Positions 1 to 7,292 of a DNA stretch of 64,000 nt are shown here, piece by piece (position 1 is the first letter of the stretch; every line of letters starts with the position of its first letter). The notes beneath the pieces are model-generated. The model saw only the letters and a list, made by a program, of their open reading frames with translations, ran no database searches and was not told the DNA's origin. This DNA is from an uncultured Christensenellaceae bacterium (GTDB lineage Bacteria > Bacillota > Clostridia > Christensenellales > Borkfalkiaceae): assembly GCA_910587365.1 (NCBI GenBank), contig CAJUKJ010000003.1:62001-126000 (forward strand), given 5' to 3'. Both the position numbers and the translations under genes were made by a program.

Positions 1-1
1 T

Positions 2-379
2 GAAATTTTAAAATCTTGCGCCTGTCCGTTGGACGCAACAATCGCCGTTATAGGCGGCAAGTATAAAATAGATATTATTTACTACCTTTTCGGCAGAACT
101 TTAAGATACAGCCAGCTTTCAAAACTTGTAAGCGCGACGCCGAAAATGCTTGCCGAGCAACTGAAAGAGCTTGAAAGGGACGGAATAGTGAAAAGGGTAT
201 TATACCCCGTTGTCCCCCCGAAAACCGAATATTCATTAACCCCTCTCGGCAATAAGCTTTGCGCAACCGTACTTGAAATGTATAAATTCGGTCAACTGCT
301 TTATAATGAAAGCAAAGTAAAGCCGCGCTGCGGGGCAACCGAAGATTTGGAACGGTTATACGGTATTTTAAAAAATTAA
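2..379 (+). CDS. HxlR-family winged-helix transcriptional regulator (5' end outside window)
   Basis: The reading frame is open to the left edge, so the start codon lies outside the window. A TTG at 29 is in frame, but the in-frame Cys-Ala-Cys-Pro just before it matches the conserved Cys-Pro that precedes the first helix in HxlR proteins, so the true start is upstream. Visible family features are the IGGKYK segment, a winged helix (residues YSQLSKLV to LKELERDGIVKR) and the closing YSLTPLG. HxlR regulators are small dimeric DNA-binding proteins, often sensing thiols, aldehydes or oxidants; the effector here cannot be told. The gene ends at a strong hairpin shared with the convergent asparaginase gene. 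Confidence 0.85.
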   Translation, partial: EILKSCACPLDATIAVIGGKYKIDIIYYLFGRTLRYSQLSKLVSATPKMLAEQLKELERDGIVKRVLYPVVPPKTEYSLTPLGNKLCATVLEMYKFGQLLYNESKVKPRCGATEDLERLYGILKN

Positions 380-403
380 AATTTTATATTTAAATAAATT
401 ATA

Positions 404-440
404 CGGGCTAATTCCTATTTTGTCAATAGGAATTAGCCCG
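404..440. terminator. Bidirectional terminator between HxlR gene and asparaginase
   Basis: A perfect 16-bp stem (404-419 with 425-440) closes a 5-nt loop. It lies between two convergent genes with A- and T-rich flanks, so it can stop transcription from both sides. Confidence 0.8.
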
Positions 441-467
441 CTTAACTTTAAAATTTACCAAGGTTAA

Positions 468-1484
468 TTAACGTAGTTTTTCAAAGAAATTATTGCTTTT
501 TAACACACTTTCAATACTCTTGCCAGAGCCGAGCGCGAGCAAAACTTTAACCGTTGCCATTTCAAAGCTGATATCGTATGCCGCCGTACACATATCGGCA
601 AGACCCAACGCACTTTCGTAGACGCGCGCTTTACTGTCGATGGTTGCGATAACCACCTCTATCCCCAAGCTTTTACAGTATGACAGAAAGTTTTTAAAGT
701 TAGCTTCCTTACCCTCGGTACAAACAGTTCCGCTATGATATAGCTGCACCATTACAGCCTTAGGTTTTACGTCGGTAAAACGGTAATAATCGAAATTCAA
801 AAGCGAATGAGCCTGAATGGTAACCAAATCGGTACAAAGCGTCTGTGCCGCACAGGGCTTACGCGGACGGCGAAGCTGTGACGGCGTGGGATTACCCTCG
901 TGGTCGTTATATACAAAACGCCAGCCGCGTATTTCGCCGTAAGGCACGTTAAGTATGCTTTCATATTCGCCGTTTATCTGGGTTGCGGAAACAAGCCTGC
1001 TTGCAAGATGTATTTTACAGTTTTCCGCGTGGTTTTCAAAACTGACGAATACCCCGCCGTAGTCAACGCTTTGAATAAACGTTACCGCACCCGCAAAATT
1101 TTCGACGCCTCGGCTTCTTTCGTCATCCAGAGGATACAGCGCGGAAACAAGTACCAAAGGTATTTCAATATCGCAAAACAACTGGCTGAACAGGTTTGCG
1201 GTAAAGCAAAGCGTGTCCGTGCCGTGCGTAAGGATAATACCGTCATAATTATCTTTATCGATACTTCGTATACAGTCCGCCATCGTTTCAAGGTCGGCGG
1301 GCTGCATATTTTCGCTTAAAATATTCAAGGGACGAAGCTCGTCGAACTGTATAGTACTGCCGAAACGCGTGCGGAACATATCAAGCAGCATACTGCCCGT
1401 TTCGGGTTTCAGGTCCACTACTCCGCCGTTTGAATACGAGCCGATGGTTCCGCCCGTAAAAATAACGCAAATTCTGTTTTTCAT
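468..1484 (-). CDS. L-asparaginase (type I-like)
   Basis: This enzyme hydrolyses L-asparagine to aspartate and ammonia. The 338-aa protein has the first catalytic signature TGGTIGS at residues 10-16 (nucleophile Thr13) and the second, HGTDT, at residues 87-91; length and both motifs fit the asparaginase family. There is no signal peptide, so it should be cytoplasmic. It begins 9 bp after the asnS stop codon with only a weak ribosome-binding site, suggesting co-transcription and translational coupling. Placing an asparagine-degrading enzyme directly behind asparaginyl-tRNA synthetase is an unusual pairing. A glutaminase or a family member on a modified substrate cannot be excluded. Confidence 0.88.
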   Translation of the reverse strand: MKNRICVIFTGGTIGSYSNGGVVDLKPETGSMLLDMFRTRFGSTIQFDELRPLNILSENMQPADLETMADCIRSIDKDNYDGIILTHGTDTLCFTANLFSQLFCDIEIPLVLVSALYPLDDERSRGVENFAGAVTFIQSVDYGGVFVSFENHAENCKIHLASRLVSATQINGEYESILNVPYGEIRGWRFVYNDHEGNPTPSQLRRPRKPCAAQTLCTDLVTIQAHSLLNFDYYRFTDVKPKAVMVQLYHSGTVCTEGKEANFKNFLSYCKSLGIEVVIATIDSKARVYESALGLADMCTAAYDISFEMATVKVLLALGSGKSIESVLKSNNFFEKLR

Positions 1485-1493
1485 AAAATTAAT

Positions 1494-2870
1494 TTATAAG
1501 CTACCAACCGTTCTGGGGAATAAAAGAGTATCTCTTATATTCTGGACGCCTGTGACATACATAAGCATACGCTCGAAGCCGAGTCCGAAACCGCTGTGGG
1601 GAACGCTGCCGTATTTTCGGGTATCGATATATTCGGTATATCCGTCCAACGGCATATTGCGCTTGCGCATAGCGGCTGTAAGTTTTTCCAAATCAGCTTC
1701 CCTTTCGCTGCAACCGATAATTTCGCCAATACCCGGAACAAGCAAGTCGGTTGCCGCAACGGTCTTGCCGTCGGGGTTTTGCTTCATATAGAAGGACTTT
1801 ATGTCGGCGGGATAGTCCGTAACGAACACGGGCTTTTTAAAATATTCTTCGGTTAAATACTTCTCGTGTTCGGTCTGCAAATCGGCACCCCACTCAACGG
1901 GATATTTGAACTGTTTACCGGACTTCTTCAACACCTCAACCGCTTCGGTATAGGTAATTTTTCCAAACTCGCATTCGGTAACTTTATTAAGCTTTTCTAT
2001 AAGCCCTTTTTCAACCCTTTCGTTAAAATATGAAATTTCGTCGGGACAGGTTGCAACTACGTCTTTGATTATGGATTTAATGAAATCTTCCGCAATACCG
2101 ATTATATCTTGAAGGTCGCAGAAGCACACTTCGGGTTCGATATGCCAAAATTCTGCCGCGTGGCGGGTGGTATTGCTATGCTCTGCCCTGAATGTAGGTC
2201 CGAAAGTATAAATTTTACCAAGACCCATAGCAGCCATTTCGCCTTCAAGCTGACCAGAAACGGTCAACGCCGCCCTTGCACCGAAAAAGTCGTCCGCATA
2301 ATAGTCCTGCTCTTTTTCATACTTATCGTTCCAGTTATGGGTAGTTACGCGGAACATTTCGCCCGCACCTTCGCAGTCGCTTCCCGTAATTATGGGCGTA
2401 TGGACATATTTATAGCCGTGCTTGTTAAAGTATTTATGGATAGCGAACGATAGCGCGTTTCTTACGGCGAAAACCGCCTCGAAATATTTCGTGCGGGGTC
2501 TTAAATGAGGTATCGACCTCAAAAATTCAAGGGTATGATGCTTTTTTTGAAGCGGATAATCCTGCGGGCATCCGCCGAGTACCGTTACCGACTGCAACAA
2601 AAGCTCGTATCCGTTTCTTTCCGAAGGAATAAACGTACCGGCAACCTGCAATGCACAACCGACGACCAAAGCGGGCTTATACGCGCTTTCGTCAATTTTA
2701 TCTTTTTCTATTATAAGCTGTAAATTTTTAAGCGAGGTTCCGTCGTTTAATTCTATAAACGCGATACTCTTCGAGTCGCGCCAGGTTCTTACCCAGCCGC
2801 AAACGGTTACGCTTTGGTTAAGGTACTTTTCTGCATTTTCAAACAAAACCTTAACGTCAATATGTTTCAT
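1494..2870 (-). CDS. asnS: Asparaginyl-tRNA synthetase
   Basis: This is a class IIb synthetase charging tRNA-Asn. The 458-aa protein has the usual N-terminal OB-fold anticodon-binding domain (about residues 15-105) and a catalytic core with class II motif 2 (FGPTFRAE) and motif 3 (GFGLGFERML) near the C-terminus. Length is normal. The absence of the long AspRS insertion and the RAEHSNTTRH segment favour AsnRS over AspRS. A good ribosome-binding site (AAGGAAGG) sits 8 nt before the ATG. The gene follows rpmF after a hairpin, so it probably receives read-through from the DUF177-rpmF promoter, and it precedes asparaginase. Confidence 0.96.
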   Translation of the reverse strand: MKHIDVKVLFENAEKYLNQSVTVCGWVRTWRDSKSIAFIELNDGTSLKNLQLIIEKDKIDESAYKPALVVGCALQVAGTFIPSERNGYELLLQSVTVLGGCPQDYPLQKKHHTLEFLRSIPHLRPRTKYFEAVFAVRNALSFAIHKYFNKHGYKYVHTPIITGSDCEGAGEMFRVTTHNWNDKYEKEQDYYADDFFGARAALTVSGQLEGEMAAMGLGKIYTFGPTFRAEHSNTTRHAAEFWHIEPEVCFCDLQDIIGIAEDFIKSIIKDVVATCPDEISYFNERVEKGLIEKLNKVTECEFGKITYTEAVEVLKKSGKQFKYPVEWGADLQTEHEKYLTEEYFKKPVFVTDYPADIKSFYMKQNPDGKTVAATDLLVPGIGEIIGCSEREADLEKLTAAMRKRNMPLDGYTEYIDTRKYGSVPHSGFGLGFERMLMYVTGVQNIRDTLLFPRTVGSL

Positions 2871-2903
2871 ATTTCAACCTTCCTTTTCTTTAAAAAGCAA
2901 AAT

Positions 2904-2927
2904 GCGGACTGCAAAAAAGCAGTCCGC
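2904..2927 (-). terminator. Hairpin after rpmF
   Basis: A 9-bp GC-rich stem with a 6-nt loop lies between rpmF and asnS. On the minus strand it is followed by a T-rich stretch (ATTTTGCTTTTT), consistent with a partial terminator that would lower asnS expression relative to rpmF. Confidence 0.65.
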
Positions 2928-2936
2928 CGAGTGATT

Positions 2937-3125
2937 TTAATCTTTCTTAGCGTCCATCGAAACTACTTCGACTTTATCGTAGTAACCGCAATTTCCGCAA
3001 ACCCTGTGAGCCTGCATCATTGAATGACAATGAGGACATTCTACCAGCGTAGGAGCCGTAGCTTTATAGTTTGCAAATCTGGAATTGGTTCTGCGTTTTG
3101 ACTGTTTTCCCTTAGGTACTGCCAT
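2937..3125 (-). CDS. rpmF: 50S ribosomal protein L32
   Basis: This is a 62-aa, highly basic protein starting MAVPKGKQSKRR, the typical L32 N-terminus. Four cysteines (30, 33, 43, 46) in two CxxC pairs make it the zinc-binding C+ form. It sits directly behind the DUF177 gene, the standard yceD-rpmF pairing in bacteria. A T-rich hairpin follows. Confidence 0.97.
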   Translation of the reverse strand: MAVPKGKQSKRRTNSRFANYKATAPTLVECPHCHSMMQAHRVCGNCGYYDKVEVVSMDAKKD

Positions 3126-3144
3126 CTTTATACACCTCTTTTAC

Positions 3145-3549
3145 TTAATTATTTAAATCAATACCCGAACAGTCCTCTCTGCACAGAATTAAATTCGGCT
3201 GACTGAAAAGTATTGCATCGTCCACGGCGGTTTTTAAATTAATACAAACCCCGTCGTATGAATAATTGTCCCCGTCGTTCTCAGGTACGAACAGAATTTC
3301 AAAAGTTTTTTCAATGTCCTTTGCCGCCTCGTTAAGGCAGTATGAACACTGACCTGATATGCGGTAGCTTACGGTTAAATTTACCCCGACACTGTCATCC
3401 TCGTAAATTTCGTAATCTCCCTTTACGAGTACCTTCCCCTCTATTGTACATAGCGGGACAAGACACAAATCTGCGGGAGGTTCGTATGCGAATTCAAAGC
3501 TTCCCGTATACTTTTTAAGTGCGTTTAACTTTTTAACTTCAATTTTCAT
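3145..3549 (-). CDS. DUF177 / YceD-family protein (23S rRNA accumulation)
   Basis: This 134-aa protein belongs to the YceD/DUF177 family by its position immediately upstream of rpmF, its size, and the CSYC motif at residues 68-71 characteristic of the family. In other bacteria and plastids the family supports 23S rRNA processing or accumulation; that role is inferred here. The gene is driven by a textbook promoter just upstream. The acidic C-terminus (DCSGIDLNN) resembles the family's usual ending. Confidence 0.85.
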   Translation of the reverse strand: MKIEVKKLNALKKYTGSFEFAYEPPADLCLVPLCTIEGKVLVKGDYEIYEDDSVGVNLTVSYRISGQCSYCLNEAAKDIEKTFEILFVPENDGDNYSYDGVCINLKTAVDDAILFSQPNLILCREDCSGIDLNN

Positions 3550-3567
3550 ACCAAAGTTGACTATAAA

Positions 3568-3596
3568 ATTATAAATTATGCTTAGTTCTTTGTCAA
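3568..3596 (-). promoter_or_regulatory. Sigma-A promoter of DUF177-rpmF-asnS
   Basis: On the minus strand a perfect TTGACA (3591-3596) and TATAAT (3568-3573) are separated by 17 nt, about 20 bp before the DUF177 start codon. An inverted repeat of 8-bp arms (3554-3561 and 3592-3599) flanks it; the second arm overlaps the -35. Confidence 0.8.
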
Positions 3597-3625
3597 CTTA
3601 TTTTAATAAGCGTACAAAGAATTTT

Positions 3626-4822
3626 TTATAAAAGTTCTGCCGTTTCCCTTGCTATAACAAGCTCTTCGTTCGTAGGAATGACGAGAACCTTGACTTTTGA
3701 ATTTTTCGTTGAAATTTCGCGTATGCTTCCGTCGTTCTTCTTTGCGTTTGCATTACTGTCAAATTCAACGCCGATAAACTCCAACCCTTTGCACACGCCT
3801 TCGCGGACGATAGGCGTATTTTCGCCTATCCCCGCCGTAAATACGATGCAGTCAAGCCCGCCCATAGCGGCGGCGTATGCGCCGACGAACTTCTTTGTCT
3901 GGTAAGAGAACATTTCAAGCGCGAGCGCGCATCTTTCGTTGCCCTTTTCCAAGCCCGCTTCAAGATCCCTGAAATCGCTTGAAACGCCCGATATACCCGC
4001 AACGCCGCACTTTTTATTCAGATAAGTGACCGCTTCCGAATGGGAAAGTCCTTTTTTCTTTGCAAGAAATTCAACGGCGGAAGCGTCGATATCGCCCGAC
4101 CTCGTTCCCATAAGCACACCTGCAAGGGGTGTAAAGCCCATTGAAGTATCAACGCACTTCCCTCCGTCGACAGCAGAAATTGAAGAGCCGTTGCCGAGGT
4201 GGCAGGTTACTATTTTAAGCTGTCCCGGCTTTTTGCCGAGGTACTTAGCCGCTTCTGCGGAAACAAACTTATGGCTTGTACCGTGCGCACCGTACTTCCT
4301 TACGCCGTATTTTTTGTAATCTTCATAGTCAATGCCGTAAAGGTAAGCCTTTTCCGGCATTGTCGAATGGAAAGAAGTGTCGAAAACCAAAGCCATAGGC
4401 GTTTTGGGCATTACTTCCATACAAGCCCTTACCCCCGTTGCCGCCGCGGGATTGTGCAGGGGCGCAAGCTCGAATGTCTTTTCTTCAAGCGTTTTTAAAA
4501 CTTCGGGAGTAACCAAAGTGGTTTTTTTGAAATATTCGCCGCTGGCGACAACCCTGTGTCCTACCGCGTCTATTTCGTCCATAGATTTGATTACACCTAT
4601 GCCTTCATCGTGAAGCGCGTTCAAAACAAGCTCGATTGCGACTTTGTGGTTAGGCATATCCTTTTCGTAAACCTTTTCCTTGCCGTTGCCCTTTGCTTTT
4701 AAAACCGAACCGTTTATTCCTATCCTTTCGCAGCCGCCTTTTGCAAGAACGGCTTCGGTTTGCATATCTATAAGCTGGTATTTAAGCGACGAGCTTCCCG
4801 CATTTACAACTAAAATTTTCAT
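3626..4822 (-). CDS. ackA: Acetate kinase
   Basis: This enzyme interconverts acetyl phosphate + ADP and acetate + ATP, the ATP-yielding last step of acetate fermentation. The 398-aa protein has the N-terminal signature VNAGSSSLKYQ (residues 5-15), the second signature DTSFHSTMPEKA, and the HLGNGSSI phosphate-binding segment of the ASKHA fold. Length is normal. It lies 13 bp downstream of pta in the same orientation, so the two form the classic pta-ackA operon. Confidence 0.98.
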   Translation of the reverse strand: MKILVVNAGSSSLKYQLIDMQTEAVLAKGGCERIGINGSVLKAKGNGKEKVYEKDMPNHKVAIELVLNALHDEGIGVIKSMDEIDAVGHRVVASGEYFKKTTLVTPEVLKTLEEKTFELAPLHNPAAATGVRACMEVMPKTPMALVFDTSFHSTMPEKAYLYGIDYEDYKKYGVRKYGAHGTSHKFVSAEAAKYLGKKPGQLKIVTCHLGNGSSISAVDGGKCVDTSMGFTPLAGVLMGTRSGDIDASAVEFLAKKKGLSHSEAVTYLNKKCGVAGISGVSSDFRDLEAGLEKGNERCALALEMFSYQTKKFVGAYAAAMGGLDCIVFTAGIGENTPIVREGVCKGLEFIGVEFDSNANAKKNDGSIREISTKNSKVKVLVIPTNEELVIARETAELL

Positions 4823-4835
4823 ATCTTTTCTCCTT

Positions 4836-5837
4836 TTATTCCGCCTGTAATGCCGTTACCGCAACCGTTGCAACGATATCCTCCACGCTGCATCCGCGCG
4901 ATAAGTCGTTTAACGGTCTTGCAAAGCCTTGGCATACGGGACCTATCGCCATATAACCGCCGAAACGCTGAGCTATCTTATAACCGATGTTACCCGCATT
5001 GATATTGGGGAACACAAATACGTTTGCGTGACCCGCAACCTTAGAACCGGGAGCTTTTAGCTGTCCCACTTCGGGCGCGACAGCCGCGTCGAACTGAAAT
5101 TCGCCGTCAAGCGCGAGTTCGGGAGCCATTTGCTTTGCAAGCTGAACGGCTTGTTGCACCTTAGGTACCGTTTGGGTAAATTTATCGTCGTTTCCGCTGC
5201 CTTTTGTTGAGAATGAAAGCATTGCAACGCGCGGTTCGATACCAGCAATGGCTTTTGCGGTCTTTGCCGAAGAAACGGCAATGTCCGCAAGCTGTTCCGC
5301 CGTGGGTTCGATATTTATGGCGCAATCCGCGAATACCGCAACCCCGTCGGGATTGTATTCGTGCTTCTGCGGTGCAATCATAATAAAACAGCTTGAAACG
5401 GTCTTTATACCGGGAGCCGTTTTTACGACCTGCAACCCGGGACGGAGAGTGTTTGCCGTTGAGTGGCACGCACCCGAAACGTAACCGTCAACATCGCCCG
5501 CTTTAAGCATAAGCGCGCCGAACATAGTTCTGTCCTTTGCCTGCTCCTTCGCCTGTTCCTCGGTCATACCCTTTACCTTTCTTGCTTCATACAAAATCTT
5601 TGCATATTCAGGCGTCTTTTCCGAAGTAAGCGGATCAATTAAAGTAATACCCGAAAGGTTCACACCGGGGGCAACCTTTTTACATTCTTCTTCATTGCCG
5701 ATAAGAACGATTTTCGCAATACCTTCTTCGGTAATTTTAGCGGCTGCCTCGACAACGCGCTTGTCCTCGCCCTCGCAAAGCACTATCGTCTTTTTAAGCG
5801 AAGCCGCCTTAGATTTGATTTCGTCAAGTAATGACAT
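4836..5837 (-). CDS. pta: Phosphate acetyltransferase
   Basis: This enzyme converts acetyl-CoA + phosphate to acetyl phosphate + CoA and feeds acetate kinase. The 333-aa protein is the short, catalytic-domain-only form common in Bacillota, beginning with LVLCEGEDKRV-type sequence and containing the conserved DGEFQFDAA and KAPGSKVAGHANVFVFPNI-type stretches. A strong ribosome-binding site (AAGGAG) precedes the ATG. Its promoter lies next to the left direct repeat of the inserted element at 5922. Confidence 0.97.
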   Translation of the reverse strand: MSLLDEIKSKAASLKKTIVLCEGEDKRVVEAAAKITEEGIAKIVLIGNEEECKKVAPGVNLSGITLIDPLTSEKTPEYAKILYEARKVKGMTEEQAKEQAKDRTMFGALMLKAGDVDGYVSGACHSTANTLRPGLQVVKTAPGIKTVSSCFIMIAPQKHEYNPDGVAVFADCAINIEPTAEQLADIAVSSAKTAKAIAGIEPRVAMLSFSTKGSGNDDKFTQTVPKVQQAVQLAKQMAPELALDGEFQFDAAVAPEVGQLKAPGSKVAGHANVFVFPNINAGNIGYKIAQRFGGYMAIGPVCQGFARPLNDLSRGCSVEDIVATVAVTALQAE

Positions 5838-5884
5838 ATAAATTCTCCTTAAAACACTTTATTTATTGGTTAATTTATTATATA

Positions 5885-5921
5885 ATATATACATTATATA
5901 ATAATATTTTTTGAATGTAAA
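5885..5921 (-). promoter_or_regulatory. Promoter of pta-ackA
   Basis: On the minus strand TTTACA (5916-5921) and a TATAAT are 17 nt apart in a very AT-rich stretch. A 20-bp segment covering this -10 (5885-5904) recurs exactly at 7122-7141, over the -10 of the antitoxin-like gene. Confidence 0.6.
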
Positions 5922-5956
5922 GCTAAAATGAAAATTTGTGCTGTAATTTGCGAATT
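5922..5956. repeat. Left direct repeat (att-like), truncated copy of tmcAL start
   Basis: This 35-bp copy of the tmcAL start region matches 7258-7292 with one mismatch. It still reads the first nine or so codons of tmcAL before diverging at 5957. Confidence 0.8.
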
Positions 5957-6230
5957 AAAACTAAAATCACCTTGCAACATTTATAGGCACTAAACATCAC
6001 TTGTACAGTAGGATTGAATAGTAAAAAATCACTTATTATCACCTACAAACACCAACCATTTCTTGCCGATACTTGTGCGGCGTGGACAAATCGTGGACAA
6101 ATCTATTGAATTAACACATAAATGTTAAAAATCTCAGCCCTATTGGTAGTATTGACAAGAAAATATTTCTTTGCTATACTATATAATAATGTGAAGTATT
6201 TAAGACTGCACAAAAAGGAGAAAATTTAAT
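5957..6230. other. Left non-coding arm of the inserted element
   Basis: This 274-bp stretch has no credible gene. It holds two tandem copies of cgtggacaaa (6082-6102) with an 11-bp period, and a promoter (TTGACA 6152-6157, TATACT 6175-6180, 17-nt spacing) for the gene at 6231. The tandem repeats could be arm-type recombinase sites; that is inference. Confidence 0.5.
6152..6180 (+). promoter_or_regulatory. Promoter of the 225-aa element gene
   Basis: TTGACA at 6152-6157 and TATACT at 6175-6180 are 17 nt apart, about 50 bp before the ATG, which is preceded by an AAAAAGGAG ribosome-binding site. Confidence 0.75.
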
Positions 6231-6908
6231 ATGACATTGGCACTCATTGTGCTTGTGGTCTTCTTGATTGTGTGGTTCAACCAATCCGCAAAGATCAAGG
6301 GCAACAAACACACTCACAGGAAGCGCACCATCACAAATGTTCCGTTGCAAGATGAGCTTGGTGCAAAAAACTTCAAAAAAATAATTGACGACTTAAGCGC
6401 TCTGCCATCGTCTAATACGTTGTCTGGTGATAGCTTAATGGATGCAATCGAAAGCTTGTATCAAGAGTACGACCTGCCGGACAGACGCACACCAGAACAG
6501 AGAACTACGGACAGGGCAAAGTATTTGGCGACTATCTCATCTGCAAGAGAGGATGAAGAATATCCTATGGATGACTCAAAACTCCCTCTTATTGATAGAA
6601 TTTGGCATTACCCTTTTGATGCGCCGCTTATAGACCGCCCAGACCTTCTCGTTGGCATTCCAAACACAATCATTGAGGTTGACGGCATTAAATATAAATA
6701 TGACCACCGCGGCATTCCTACGAACTTGTATCAGTCGATACCCGCTAAGCTCGTCGGAGACTTAAAGGTTCTTCTTACAATGCGAGAACTTGACGCGGCT
6801 GGATACAAATATAGTTGGAACAGACAAGCAGCAAATTGGCAGCGCGCCGAAATAGCTGCTGAGCAATATAAAGAAACGAAGAAAAAATACCCGTGGCTTT
6901 ATAGATAA
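6231..6908 (+). CDS. Unknown membrane-anchored protein carried by the inserted element
   Basis: I do not recognise this 225-aa protein. Residues 2-17 (TLALIVLVVFLIVWFN) form one hydrophobic helix with no signal-peptidase site, followed by a basic stretch (KIKGNKHTHRKR), so it should be N-terminally anchored with a cytoplasmic body. The rest is soluble, charged, rich in Tyr/Trp/Asp, with two short helical regions (about 38-70 and 175-215) around a Pro/Asp-rich middle. It has its own good promoter and ribosome-binding site. The only genes inside the direct-repeat element are this one and the convergent antitoxin-like gene, whose stop codon is 2 bp away. Cargo, fitness or defence roles are all open. 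Confidence 0.7.
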   Translation: MTLALIVLVVFLIVWFNQSAKIKGNKHTHRKRTITNVPLQDELGAKNFKKIIDDLSALPSSNTLSGDSLMDAIESLYQEYDLPDRRTPEQRTTDRAKYLATISSAREDEEYPMDDSKLPLIDRIWHYPFDAPLIDRPDLLVGIPNTIIEVDGIKYKYDHRGIPTNLYQSIPAKLVGDLKVLLTMRELDAAGYKYSWNRQAANWQRAEIAAEQYKETKKKYPWLYR

Positions 6909-6909
6909 A

Positions 6910-7101
6910 TCAATCGCAGTGTTTAGGGTTGCATCCCATCGCAACCCTCATTGCGTCGGTCATTATCTTCCACTCATCTTCGCTAATCAGAATAGCCTTG
7001 CCTGAGTTGGTTTGTATTGCATAGAAATTTTCTCCCATCGACGCATTATTGATAAAGTCGTCGGCGCGGTCAAGGAACTCATTCAATTTTAACTCTTTCA
7101 T
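6910..7101 (-). CDS. Phd/YefM-like antitoxin-type small protein (orphan)
   Basis: This is a 63-aa protein from the ATG at 7101, which has a GAGG ribosome-binding site; an upstream in-frame start at 7113 lacks one. The order LNEFLDRAD...FYAIQTNSGKAILIS-EDEWKIM resembles the Phd/YefM fold: an N-terminal strand-helix, a Gly-Lys-Ala hairpin, then a helix starting at the ILIS-DEW position. These are DNA-binding antitoxins that repress their own operon. No RelE, Doc or Txe partner is adjacent; the convergent neighbour is unrelated to known toxins by eye. The -10 region is identical over 20 bp to that of pta. Family assignment is tentative. Confidence 0.5.
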   Translation of the reverse strand: MKELKLNEFLDRADDFINNASMGENFYAIQTNSGKAILISEDEWKIMTDAMRVAMGCNPKHCD

Positions 7102-7203
7102 ATGGCACCTCATTGGAAATTATATATACATTATATAATAAGTGAGCGCCAAAGGCAAGACAAAAGCTTAGCGTGGACAAAACGTGGACAAACAAAAGAC
7201 AGC

Positions 7204-7250
7204 AAACTATATATAGTGATAGTTTAGTATTAAAACACAATATATTGTAT
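7204..7250 (+). promoter_or_regulatory. Tandem NrdR-box-like operator upstream of tmcAL
   Basis: Two 16-bp palindromic sites start 31 bp apart: AAACTATATATAGTGA (7204-7219) and ACACAATATATTGTAT (7235-7250). Each matches 14 of 16 positions of the NrdR consensus as I recall it (ACACWATATWTWGTGT), and 31 bp is a known NrdR pair spacing. The second overlaps a likely -10 (TATAAA 7248-7253). The sites lie inside the inserted element. Confidence 0.5.
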
Positions 7251-7257
7251 AAAAGAG

Positions 7258-7292
7258 GCTAAAATGAAAATTTGTGCGGTAATTTGCGAATT
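7258..7292. repeat. Right direct repeat (att-like), functional tmcAL start
   Basis: This is the partner of 5922-5956. It contains the ATG (7264) and first ten codons of the intact tmcAL gene. Confidence 0.8.

Larger units (their letters stand above)
5922..7292. mobile_element. Putative mini integrative element inserted at the 5' end of tmcAL
   Basis: Two 35-bp direct repeats, 5922-5956 and 7258-7292, differ at one base (t5942/g7278). Each contains the last bases before, and the first codons of, tmcAL, including its ATG. The right copy is the start of the intact gene; the left is a truncated duplicate stranded beside the pta promoter. The 1,336-bp repeat unit carries two genes of unknown role, its own promoters, and short repeats (cgtggacaaa, two copies near each end). 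This is the pattern of site-specific integration that restores the target gene. No recombinase is encoded, so the element would be non-autonomous or a deletion remnant. Excision has not been shown. Confidence 0.65.

Noticed and set aside
5928..5990. A short open frame starting at the left copy of the tmcAL start
   Set aside because: It runs only about 20 codons, diverges from tmcAL after the repeat, and is best seen as a remnant of the att-like duplication.
5957..6110. Possible decayed end of an integrase gene on the minus strand
   Set aside because: Short stretches between stops can be read, but no tyrosine-recombinase motif (R-H-R-Y) is visible, so it is not supported.
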